From: Collybiopsis luxurians FD-317 M1
Taxonomy: Eukaryota > Basidiomycota > Agaricomycetes > Agaricales > Omphalotaceae
Reading direction: 5' to 3'
Length of the DNA: 64,000 nt
NCBI GenBank assembly: GCA_000827265.1
Contig: KN834845.1
Coordinates: 6,874-70,873 of the forward strand
The notes under the pieces are model-generated. The model had not been told where the DNA came from, searched no databases, and saw only the letters and a program-made list of their open reading frames with translations. The first letter of the stretch is position 1; every line of letters starts with the position of its first letter. Shown one piece after another: positions 9,885 through 20,080 of the stretch. The translations under genes were made by a program, and so were the position numbers.

Positions 9885-10727
9885 CAAAGAAATGCAAGCC
9901 ACTTGTTAAAACCTTCTCTTCTTTATCTCAGTTTTCCAGCAAGGGAGGGCTGACTTTTCTGGGGGAACATGATTGGTGTTGTGACACTGGTACTTATATC
10001 ATTTTCTCACCCCTATTTTTCACTTTCTTCACACACTTGTTCACATGATCGCATTTATGACACACCATCATTCCATTTCGATATTCCAATACTTCTTTGA
10101 TACACCACACTTCCATCTTCTTTCCACATGATTCCACTGCCTCTCTTTCTATTCGCTTTATCATCCTCTTGCTTCTTGCCAAGACAATTCCTAATCCCTT
10201 TCTCACACTGTCACCCTTTCATTGTTCTTTCATGTACAACTGCATGTATCTTCACTTTCTCCTTCTTGTGCTGTCACTTTTATTGTTCTTTCCTTTCTAT
10301 TCTCCAACTCATATAAATAGGACTGTAGATAGCTCCTAGTTCCCCATCTCAACCTCTTGGTCTTTGGGGACTAGGTATGTGTTTGTATCTTCGCTCACAC
10401 TCAATATTGACTTGGTCTTTTGGGACTAGGGACTAGCCTGATATCCTCTGATCATTGTGATTGGCCCTCTGAGCTATCACTGTTGTTGAGATCCCTTGTT
10501 CTTTTATATTGTGCTTGAGCTTGCATCACCACCTGTGCTTGACACTCACTCTGTGCTAGTGCCTGTGCTTCATATCCGTGCCGCCGCCTCGTCTCTTGTC
10601 TCTGCGACAATTGGTTGGCACAGTGAGTGATGAGGATCCCTGTTGGTAGTACTGAGTGCACTCAATGGTGATGTAAAGTTATAGGGTAAGATGGCCAGAT
10701 GGGAAACCCACATTGACATCACTGACA
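9885..10727 (+). pseudogene. Decayed fragment of gene A (copy 2), split by a solo LTR
   Basis: Bases 9885-9976 match 24345-24440 of gene A (AAGAAATGCAAG..., TTTTCCAGCAAGGGAGGG, CTGGGGGAACATGATTGG). The match resumes at 10610 with TTGGCACAG and continues toward 10725, parallel to 24443-24570 of gene A. The 633-base interruption is a solo LTR. A CATCAGG element starts at 10728 and ends the recognisable match. Confidence 0.65.
9977..10609 (+). mobile_element. Solo LTR, 633 bp, with perfect ATTGG target duplication
   Basis: It starts TGTTGTGACAC and ends TCTCTGCGACA. The five bases before it (9972-9976) and after it (10610-10614) are both ATTGG. It contains a TATAAATAGG box near 10312. No internal retrotransposon sequence follows, so it is the product of LTR-LTR recombination. 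It retains more CpG (GTGCCGCCGCCTCG near 10578) than the DNA around it, suggesting a later arrival. Family (gypsy or copia) cannot be assigned. Confidence 0.75.
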
Positions 10728-11544
10728 CATCAGGAAAAATAGCTTGAGCTTGGGGTTAAATTATGACAACCTCAAGAAACCTAAGAAGCATAGGACACTT
10801 CAAGTACTCAGGTTACCTAGGTTTCCACAGTCCAACCCCTATATCCTAGGGTGCCCTAGGTTGTCCTAGGCTGTCTCAGGTTGCCCCAGGTTGCATAAAG
10901 GGTTAATAAGTAAAAATAATATATCTGTATATATTACTGTTTGTGCTCTATTCTACTGTATATAGTGAGCTATTGTACTTGTATAATAGTAGTAGTAGTA
11001 TTGAGCTTGTACATATTTTATGTATAGTATATATGGTGTACATTTTCATCAGGTATTATACTTTATAATGTATTACAGTATACTAGTATTAACCTAATAT
11101 ACTCAAGTACAGTATTTCAGTACAGTAAAGAGCTTATACATATACATATAGTGTGTATATAGTATGGTATAATTGTGATATACTTGTTTTGACCATATGA
11201 AAATTATTTTGATTGTAGACAGCTCACAGAGTTGCATCATGTGACTTATGTCAAATTTCAGTTTCTATGAGTTATCTACAACTAAGAAGGTGTCCTTGTC
11301 ATGCATTTAGGATAGATTAAAGCATAGGTATATATATTCAATATAATTTTGCCTTATTTGGTAATATTTACAGTGTCACTCCTCAGGTATCCTTGGGATA
11401 CCTGAGGTTTGCCCAGGATATTGGCATTTCCTAGGTTACCTGAGGTTCACCCAGGTTGCATAGGTCACCTAGGTCACCCAGGTCCCTCAGGTTGCTTCAG
11501 GTTGCCTCCTAAGTAACCTGAGGCCCAGACTATTTTTTCTGATG
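10728..11544 (-). mobile_element. CATCAGG-ended palindromic element, long form, inverted copy (817 bp)
   Basis: CATCAGGAAAAATAGC at the left, TATTTTTTCTGATG at the right. Its sequence is the reverse complement of 2928-3793 through both the repeat arms and the A/T-rich core, differing by point changes and small indels. Together the pair forms a large inverted repeat around 3794-10727. Confidence 0.75.
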
Positions 11545-12059
11545 CACCATTCTGAGCCTAACAGCTCAGAGGCACCACTGCACACCCTAACCCACAATAG
11601 ACATGTGCAATTTTGCCCACTGAAAGTCCATTAAAGCCTCAAGATAACCATCTGCAAAGAAAGACACAGGCCATCCTTTCGGAGGCTTGCAGTCTGTTAC
11701 CTTGTATTTGCCTAAGTGCAAATGTCTGGGAAGGAATTTTCCCTCTACAAGGTACAGTTACATACCTGTAGAATATGAAATGTGAATTTGAGCGCCTTTT
11801 TGGCGCTTCTGCAAAAAGTGGGCATTTGGTTTCGCGAAGGAAAAATTTAAAATTTAACAGGCACAAAAGATTATCATTATCTGTGCTGAAAGATAATCTT
11901 TATCTTGGCCAAAAGACCAATTTTATCTTACAAGAAAGATATCCTTAATCGGGTGAAAAATGATAAAGTTTTCCTATGAAAAAGGATTTCAATTTTTTAG
12001 GAAAAATTAGTAATTGTTTTTAGCATTCCTCCTTAAATTTTTCGGCCAGGAAAAACTCA
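11545..12059. other. Gene-free transition between CpG-poor and CpG-normal DNA
   Basis: No gene is supportable. CG dinucleotides begin to reappear from about 11680 (TCGGAGG, GAGCGCC, TTCGCGAAGG). An A/T-rich stretch at 11870-12050 repeats AAAGATAATCTTTATCTT-like phrases. Confidence 0.4.
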
Positions 12060-12775
12060 TTGGTCAGGTGTGATTAGCAACAGGTAGATTCTGCAATGTA
12101 AAAGTATTGAATGATAGTTGTAGGCAGTTGATGGTTGGATGATTGACAAATTTGTGACATTTTTGAACTCACATTTGGTGTGATGCTTGAATATTACTTT
12201 GCTTTCCTCTTTCTTCTCACTGAGCTGGTATGGGTTCAATGTGACGCTAGGCTGTAGGTCAGTTTGTTCATGTGTATGTACCATGAATCTCAAACGCTTA
12301 TATACCACCTGGTACTGATAGACCTTCCATCACATTCAGAAACAAAACCTTTTGGCAACTTCAGTGCATCTTCGGCACTACAGTGATCTTGCCTCTAACC
12401 TTTAGCCACAAATTCATTGATGCCAAAAATGAGAATCTGAGTGCCCCTTTGTTGTGTTTTCTGAAGCTGAAGCTCTTCCCTCTAAGGCTGTTTGGTGGCC
12501 AGCTTCAGTTGATCAAAGTTAGATATTCACAGCTGGCTGGCTCGAGCCTACTGGTACATCTATTTTTCGGCCACTGCTGAAAGTTCAGGAGTGTTATTGC
12601 TATTGTACATTGCATTGGTATTTCTTTCCATTTTCTGCTTCTGACTATATGGTTAAAACCCAAGTTCTATCTTCCCCAATGAGGACCCACCATCTGAAAA
12701 AAAGGATAAATCCTAATTCAGCCAAGGGACGTTGGTCTCATGTGTAGGAATCTTTAGTATATTTTCATTTCTATT
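12060..12775. repeat. Block X, better-preserved copy
   Basis: This is the counterpart of 8150-8885. It lies just downstream (in the sense of transcription) of the minus-strand NACHT gene. It keeps more CpG than the other copy. I recognise no gene in it. Confidence 0.6.
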
Positions 12776-13108
12776 CTAGCCATCTACTCTATTCTTACCA
12801 TATGGTCCTTCCATTCCAGTCACCAATTCAACTACAAGTAAGGTGTGCTTTATGCAGTGAAAGGGTGGCATGAAAGGCATATTTTTTATAAGTAATGTAC
12901 GATGGGGTATGTGGGATATCAAATGATCCTTCAACTTCTGATTTCCTGAGTCCTCATTTCTGAAAAGTACAGATGACAGTGGTATGGAAATTGTCATGGG
13001 TTTGTCACCATGGTCAGTGAGTCCACACAGTTTGAATCCTTTTGTGAATAAATCTTCAAAGTGTGGTAAACAGGATTTTCCATATTTTCTCTTTAAAAGT
13101 ATCACCAA
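12776..13108 (-). CDS. Hypothetical 110-residue open frame after the NACHT gene
   Basis: An open frame on the minus strand begins 24 bases after the NACHT frame ends. The product has no motif I recognise; it is moderately hydrophobic at the C-terminus (LLVVELVTGMEGPYG) and lacks a signal peptide. It may be a remnant of the longer C-terminal part of the NACHT gene in another frame, or a chance frame. There is no independent support for expression. Confidence 0.22.
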   Translation of the reverse strand: MVILLKRKYGKSCLPHFEDLFTKGFKLCGLTDHGDKPMTISIPLSSVLFRNEDSGNQKLKDHLISHIPHRTLLIKNMPFMPPFHCIKHTLLVVELVTGMEGPYGKNRVDG

Positions 13109-13132
13109 TGTAGAATGGATGTTATGAGTTTA

Positions 13133-15017
13133 TCAATCTTGAAATAAGTATTGTTTGCTTACTTGAAATTTGATCCAGACCTTGAATATGTCCGTTAGGA
13201 AGGTGGATAGTGCAGCGTGATCCATATGCAATATGTCATGCATCCAGTTCATGTAGATCAAAATGGAAGCATATACATCTAAGGCCTTGAGTGCTGATAG
13301 AAGCCGGGTACTGCAACTTGCATGTAGGCAACATGTTGCCCATTTTTCGGCAGAGTACCAGTGCCGGTGGCTTGCATTAGTCATAGGGTATTGAGTAAGG
13401 ATCTTTAAGCAGCACCACACAAAGCATTCATACCTGTCTGCCTTATTCGCAAAGAATTGGAATGATCTTCTCCGATCAAGCAAAAAATCAGGAAACGATG
13501 CATGACAAAAGTTGAGTTTAGATTCAACCGGTGATGGACCCTTAAAAAGCGAGTGGAGCCCGGATAGAGCGGCTCGAAGAGCACCTCTGCTCATCTCACC
13601 ACAGAGAACATCGATTAGGATCATTTTGTGCTCGGATCCCATCATATATCTAGTCCCAGAAGATGGGCTGTGTTCTGTCAGTCTAGTCTTAAGCGCAGCT
13701 CCCGATTTTTCATTGTGGATGAGCATTATAGCCCCTAACATTGGGCAAAGTGTACTGATGTTCTTTTGCATGGAAAGTATCTGGCGGTAAAGAGCATCCA
13801 GCTCGGCAAATGGGGACTCTGAGCCATCCTCAGGCACTATAAGATTGAGTACCATTGCTAGACAATCCGCAGGAACCGCACAGTCATCATCAATGAATTT
13901 TAGTACCGTCGATGGGTATATAAACTGCCCAGATGCTTTCTGAACAAGGTGTTCAATCTGGCCATTAGTTGGCCAAGGACAGGGAATATGCCCCATTGTA
14001 TGTGAATGGCGCAAAAGGATTTCTCAAAATCTATCCTGCAGAAAGGCTCAAATATTGCGCGACGCCTCGTATGTATCCTCGAGACACATCTGAAGACAGA
14101 CTCCTTCGAAATATGGCTGATTAAAGGCTTCCTTGATATGAGGTTCAGGTCAACTGGCTACAAAAACTCAAAATGGAAGCAAGTGTTGTTGTATCACAGG
14201 TCCAAGAATAGACAGGATACGCTGTTGGTTACGAGTGTCTGAGCACTCATCAAGACCATCTATGATCAAGATCGGAGTGTTTGACGGGGAAGAGGAACCG
14301 ATATCATTGAGGGTATCACTTGAAATTCTCAACCGTCTGAGAGGGGTTTTGGGACCAGGGGAAGATGATTGAGTGCACTTCTTCCTAATTCCCCTGCTCG
14401 TAGCGGTCTCCTCCAGCAACTCTCGATGAATCTGGGCCTTCAACCATGGTTGAAGAATCAATTGCTCAAACTGAATTTCGATAGAAGAAGTGAGCACCAT
14501 AGGGTTTTTCATGACCACTGAATCAATGATTGAACGTAGTGCTGGTATCGAAGTAGCCAATTGCAGAGCAATGGTTGTGAATAGCTGTGAAGGATTGTTC
14601 CGTGAAGGGTCTGTGCCCCAGAAGAAAAAGCTTCCAATAAGCAATCCCTTCTTCACACAAATCTCAGCTAGAGTTTGCGCAATCGCAGACTTTCCTGCTC
14701 CTGCAGGGCCATAAAGCCAACAGATGTTGCAACCACCCCCGAGGTTTGCAGGATTAACATCGGATGTGCTGCTGTTTCTGTTGAACCCCTCTTCACCCAA
14801 CCATTCCTGGACCCTCGCATTTCTTGGTCCGGCCTGTGCCATATTTGGGTCAACCCAATGTTTCAAGTCATTCAGGATTGCCTCCCTCATGCCTGGATGG
14901 CAAAGCGGAGGAGGAAAGCGAGCTTCAGCGTTGAACTGTGCTGAAGTAGATGAATGCTTGTATAATTTAAGCAGACCTGCATTCGACGCGATAAATGAAG
15001 AATTGGATTCGCTTAGA
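13133..15017 (-). pseudogene. NACHT-domain STAND NTPase, inactivated by four in-frame TGA codons
   Basis: One continuous minus-strand frame encodes a linker (GLLKLYKHSSTSAQF, PPPLCHPGMREAILNDLKHW), the P-loop GPAGAGKS (about 14700), a sensor-like GSFFFWG, Walker B LIIDGLDECSD (about 14250) and a long helical C-terminal part. Between 14026 and 14170 it is interrupted by TGA at 14168-14170, 14150-14152, 14048-14050 and 14024-14026. Each sits where arginine is expected, including the family's S-R-P-E-P-H motif (read here as AS-stop-PEPH). All four are explained by CGA becoming TGA. Fungal NACHT NTPases are signal-transducing ATPases that often mediate incompatibility or stress responses. The start is unclear: the conserved frame begins near 15017, and an upstream exon probably existed. 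Confidence 0.8.
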
Positions 15018-15059
15018 ATGTATCAGTAAACCCACCCTTTTCATCCTCCTTTGATGAGT

Positions 15060-16417
15060 TTTTTGAAATTTTGAAATTGTTATTGAAGGAGCCACCATTA
15101 ATTATAAAGTGGTGGGATCCTTGGAACATTGTAGCCTGGCCGATCTCGCTATTCATGGCCATTCCTGATCTCCCAAGAGGAATCAAGATGCAGAGCGCAA
15201 ACTGAGCTATACCGGCTAATCGGCGGTCAGTTCATACAGATAATAAACAAACTTTACCAGCAGTACCGAGATTTGGCCCGAAAGAGTCAATAGACCTGCA
15301 AATCTCTTTGCGTTTGCGGTAGAAGCAATCAAGAGGAGAGGCAAGAAGAGAGGCAAGAGAGAAGGACCTGAATTACTCTTCACGTGAGGTCACATAGAAC
15401 ATATGCTGTGCGCCACAGCCTAGAGTGTAAACAAGGCTTATTCAGTACAGTACAGCTTTACATCAGAACAAACTTCAAAGGTGGCAGACTGGAGGAATCA
15501 AGTGCTACATTGTTTGAGCATAACATTATCATTAGCAAAGACGTGTTAGTAAACGCGTCCTTACTCGCCATAACAACAGCGGCAGTATAATTAGCCAGGT
15601 GGGACTGAGTCTATTTTGGCGTTCCCGAGATGTAAGAAATTTTGACTCGTGAGCATAATATCTGTCCTTGCTCGCTAACGCATTGGAAACATGTCTAATT
15701 TCATTTTCTCAAGCGGAGAACAAAAAACTCTGGGGGAGATGACATTGGGACAAACAGCATTTCTCATTTCCAATTCAACTGTTGAGGGAAAAAATTAAAA
15801 GAAGTACAAATACTATACATCGAAACTCCTTTCACCCACTATAAGTTGAAATACTCAGAGTCACATTTTACTGGTGGACTGATAGACGTAGTAAATAGGA
15901 TCAAAGCCTACTTCCGGAGATGTGGAGCCTTGTGCATCTCATTTGAAACATTTGAAACGATTATCTATCATTGCGGTAGAATCTTGCACAGACTCAAAAA
16001 ATATTATTCGGAAGCTGCAGAGCCTTTCTATGTCGTCGTTGGATAACCGAGGACCTGTGAGATATCCAAAGCCCCTGTACTGAGCAGCAAGTGGCTCAGA
16101 TACTTACGTATAGGTAGCGGGGACTCCAATGCTCCCCCGAAGGCGGATTGGAGGGACAAGATCATTGACGACCCAGATCCATTTGATGAAACTACATAAT
16201 ACTTAAGACTATCTACCACAGACTGCTTGTATCTCCCCAAATACCACCTCACCTGCACACAACTCCCTTAAACGGACACCAGTGTGCCGACTTCGCTGTC
16301 GGTAGTGTGGGTTTTGACTTGTCTGGTGTGGAGGAGCACCAGACCTGTCACCCAAGCCCTGCAGGAGCTCAAGCCACAGAGCGGATATGCCTGCAATGGG
16401 GGCTTGGTTTTTCCCTA
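15060..16417. other. Gene-free intergenic DNA
   Basis: I see no supportable gene. CpG content is normal. Frames on the minus strand near 16028-16258 and on the plus strand near 15384-15590 have no recognisable motif. The right edge is the target site of the copia element. Confidence 0.4.
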
Positions 16418-16422
16418 GTGTC
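16418..16422. repeat. Target-site duplication GTGTC, left
   Basis: GTGTC directly before the LTR; the identical pentamer follows the right LTR at 22200-22204. A perfect 5-base duplication shows that this is one insertion whose outer ends are intact. Confidence 0.9.
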
Positions 16423-16762
16423 TGTTAAGTAGAATATATCTCAGTTGTGAGGGAAATCAACTCTATTATGTACCTGTTAAGTAGAATATATTTACAGGTA
16501 GTTAGTATGGTATGTACAAAGTATAGTGGAATGTACCCACCTCAGTTGTGAGGGAAATCAACTGAGGTGGGGCACGCGTATCGTATGCGTACATATAGTA
16601 AACTATGGGTAAACTGTAAGGATGGATACCATAGCCTAATCCTATATCCATGCACTGCACGGAACTAAAGTGTTATTGTATGAGCAGAATAGAAAAGGAA
16701 ACATACTAAATAGGAAAGTGTCCAAGCTGTCTATATGGATCTACAGACCACGTTTCCTAACA
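16423..16762 (-). repeat. 3' LTR of the copia element
   Basis: 340 bases; on the minus strand it begins TGTTAGGAAACG and ends CTACTTAACA. It contains an internal repeat of TGTTAAGTAGAATATAT and paired GTTGTGAGGGAAATCAACT blocks. It differs from 21860-22199 at only a few positions, several being CG/TG pairs (CACGCGTATCGTATGCG here against CACGTGTATCGTATGTG there). Confidence 0.9.
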
Positions 16763-16817
16763 CTCCCCCTGGTCCATAGGCTCACTCACTATCCAATCCT
16801 AGCGCCCTGATGAACTC

Positions 16818-19800
16818 TCAATGCAGTGACGCTCCCAACAATTTTGTGAGACTGTCTGCGACGTTGTCATTTGATCTTACCTCACTAACTGTCACCTCTC
16901 CACTCTCAACCTTTTCTCGTATGTAATGTGCCTTGGTGTCGACGTGTTTGACTAATACCTGCTTTTTCGCATTATGTGCTAGACAGACAGCTCCAAAGTT
17001 GTCACACAGTAGGCCAACTGGCTGTCCAACGTGAGGTCCACCTCCCCCATAAATGTTGCTAGCCATACGGCTTGCTGTGCAGCCTGCGCCAGTGACACGT
17101 ATTCCAATTCTGTGGACAAAAGGGTGACAAATGGCTGGCATTTGGAACTCCAGCATACTGGTCCGCCTGCCATGAAGAAGATGTACCCTGATGTTGATCA
17201 TCTCGTCTGTGTGCATGTTCCATAGTCTGCATCTACGAAACCGATAGGCTGAATACCCTCTCCAGGTATTGGGAAGTTCAATTTGGGTGGTCTGTAGACA
17301 ATGGTATAGTGAATCGTATACTTGATGTAGCCGATCAGCCACAATAGACACTCCCAATGTGCTTTGCCTGGGTTTGCTTGGAATTGAGCAAGGTACCCTG
17401 TTGTGAATGCCAGGTCTGGGCGTGACCAGGCTTGTCCCCACATGGCTGATCCCAATAGTTGCCTGTAAGGTTTGTCGGACATGAAGATTCGGTCCTCTTC
17501 TGGAAGTGGATTGGGTGCTGGCTCTAGAGTCTGTTGGATATTGTGTGGAAGGGGAGTATGTCATGTGATTATGTGTTCTGGTCCAAAGTGTTCAAGCATG
17601 CAGTTGAAGTATGCTTTTTGTGAGAGCGTAATTGATCCAGCTTGCACATTATGAAAGACTTGACATCCCAGCAGAGTTTCGTTCTTTACTTCCCCCGACT
17701 CATATCTCTTTCCCATCTCCGCCACCACTGCTCCTTTGTCCTCACTCGTACCTCTGAATACATTGTCTCCATATGTCCCATGGATGGTGTACTGTTTGTC
17801 CTTTCGTTGCCATCATACTGAGGGGTCAGCTTTTGAGATTTTGTATCCATCCTCCATAAAGGCTTTGCCCAGTGTATCTTGCCAGTCGTGCAATCCCTGC
17901 CTAAGGCCATAGATAGATTTGCATAATTTGCATACAAGATGCTCCTCCCCTGGCTTGGCAAATCTGTGTGGCTGCTCCATGTAGACATCATGCGATATTG
18001 GGCTGTTCAGGAAGGTGGCTTTGAAGTCGACATGGAAAAAGGATAGGCACATAACAACTATGATGGCTATAATCAGTCACATGGATTCTAGCTGAGCCAC
18101 ACTGCCATATGTTTCCTCAAAGTTCTGTCCATATATCTGTGTGAACCCCTGTGCCACCCATCTTGCTTTCCTTTTGTCCACTTTGCCTGTTGGACCCCAC
18201 TTAATTGCATATGTCCATCTACCCTTTGTCAAGTTCGCTCCAGGCGGCAACTGAACTAAGTCCCAGCACTCCTTCTCCAGTAGTGTTCCGAATTCCATTT
18301 CCATCGGTTGTGTCCAAAGATCTGGTCTTTTCATAGCCTGTGCGTATGACTTCGGCACGTATTTCTCCCCTACAGTTGCTGCAAATGCCCAGGGGTTTTG
18401 AGAGATAGAATTGAGTGGTGTTAGGGTGTTTCGTACAATTGTCATGAAGGCTTTTGGGCATTGCTCAGCCCAGTTCATTTCCTTCTGAACTAGGGCATCG
18501 ACATTGAGGTTCTTCTGTCTATCACGGTTTCGCAGTGTTCAGGTCGCTGCGAGGGGTGGCTCAGGTGGGGGATTCAATATAGGTGAGGGATTGGATGTTG
18601 TGGACGTATCGACATTGACATTGGATCCATTGGAGATTGGTGGCATTGATTTGTTCCCTGCCGAGCGACTTCTTGGCAAGTCGTCTATTGGGTCGCCATG
18701 TTCGTCAGGATCAATAGACCCGTCAATGGGTTTGCTGGCATTTCTTGTCCGCCTCGTTGTTCCCTCCTCGAATCTCACATCCCTCAACTCTATCACCTTT
18801 TTGGACTCTGGCAGCCATATCCAATAACCCCTCCTTCCAATATACCCCAGGAGCTGGCCCTTTACAGCTTGTCTGCTTAGTTTCCCCTTGGTCTGTGTAC
18901 TATGCAGAGTTGCCCAGCAATCACAGCTGAACAGTCGAAGATGTGAGACATCCTGTCTTTTCCTAGACCAGATTTCCATAGGGACCTCGTCTGGGAACCT
19001 CGCCATTGGGACAAAATTGTCAATGTATGTGAATGTGGCGCTGGCTTCTGCCCAGAAGGATGGGGGTAGACCTGAGTCCTCTAGTTCAGTACATATGCCC
19101 TCAATCACTGTCCTATTCCCTCTCTCAGCCATCCCATTAGCTGCCGATGAGTATGGAGTTATCTTCTCCACTACTATTCCATGCTCCGAGCAATATGCGT
19201 TCATTAGCGCATTGTCGGATTCGCCTCCACTGTCAAATCTCACCACCCGCAGTTTCTTCCCTGTCTGACATTCTGCCATCATTCTGTATCGATGGAATTC
19301 CTTCAACGTCATCTTGGCTCTTTTATCAGGTAGGAAATATGGCATCCTGACTGCTGACCGCCCGTCTGTGCAGAGCATCATGTACTCTGCCCCTCCTCTG
19401 CTGCGAGTGCGAGCTGGTCCAAAGAGGTCTAGGTGAACTCTTTCCAGTACCTCTGTTTTGTGTACAACCTTCTCATCGAACAGCCGTCGTGTCGCTTTCC
19501 CATACAGGCATGCTTTGCACATACCAAGCACCTTCTTTGATCGAATCTGCAATCCATCCACCAGGTTCCAATTAGCCATTCATAGGATGTGAGGTATAGC
19601 GACATGGGCCAGATGTCGATGCCATGTTGCTATGTCGACTGGTTTTTCATGCGACTTGGCTGAGTTTGCAGTAGGTTTTGGTTCTATTGTTTGCACTTTG
19701 TACATTCGCCCCTGGCCAATGCCTTCTAGGACTACTGTACCATTGTCCTTGCACACCTTTAGGGTACCTCTCCCCCAGCTCCCTACAAGTCCTCGACGGT

Positions 19801-20071
19801 CTAATGCCGATAATGATATCAGGTTGTGTCCGAAGGACGGGGTGTACTTCACTCCCTCCAACCGAATCATCTTATGCCCACTGCCAATATGCGTATCAAA
19901 TTCAATCATGCCGACACTGTAGATCTTAAACTTTCCAGCTTCACCTGCAATAGCGCTGTTTCCATATGCGTCATGTAGCTCTCTGAACAATACGAAGTTG
20001 CTTCGTTCTGCCCAGCAATGTTCCGATGCGCCCGAATCGATGAATGTTCTACTCTTTGACTCGCTGGTCAT
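16818..20071 (-). pseudogene. Copia pol: protease-integrase-RT-RNase H with in-frame TGA codons
   Basis: In order on the minus strand: aspartic protease with FIDSGASEHCW (about 20030), the GAG-pre-integrase segment ending WHRHLAHV (about 19600), the integrase zinc finger and core (CKACLYGKATRR, HLDLFGPARTRSRGG, ITPYSSAANGMAERGNR), reverse transcriptase (FHVDFKATFLNSPISHDVYM near 18020) and RNase H (FVDADYG near 17220, STSGYIFF, KHVDTKAHYIREKV near 16940). Interruptions in the same frame are TGA at 19580, 18539, 18077, 17813, 17561 and 17198 (lowest base of each codon), besides 20081 at the gag junction. Near 17030 one base is missing, so the last part lies in another frame. No TAA or TAG interrupts before that point. 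Confidence 0.88.
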
Positions 20072-20080
20072 AGTGTGGGA

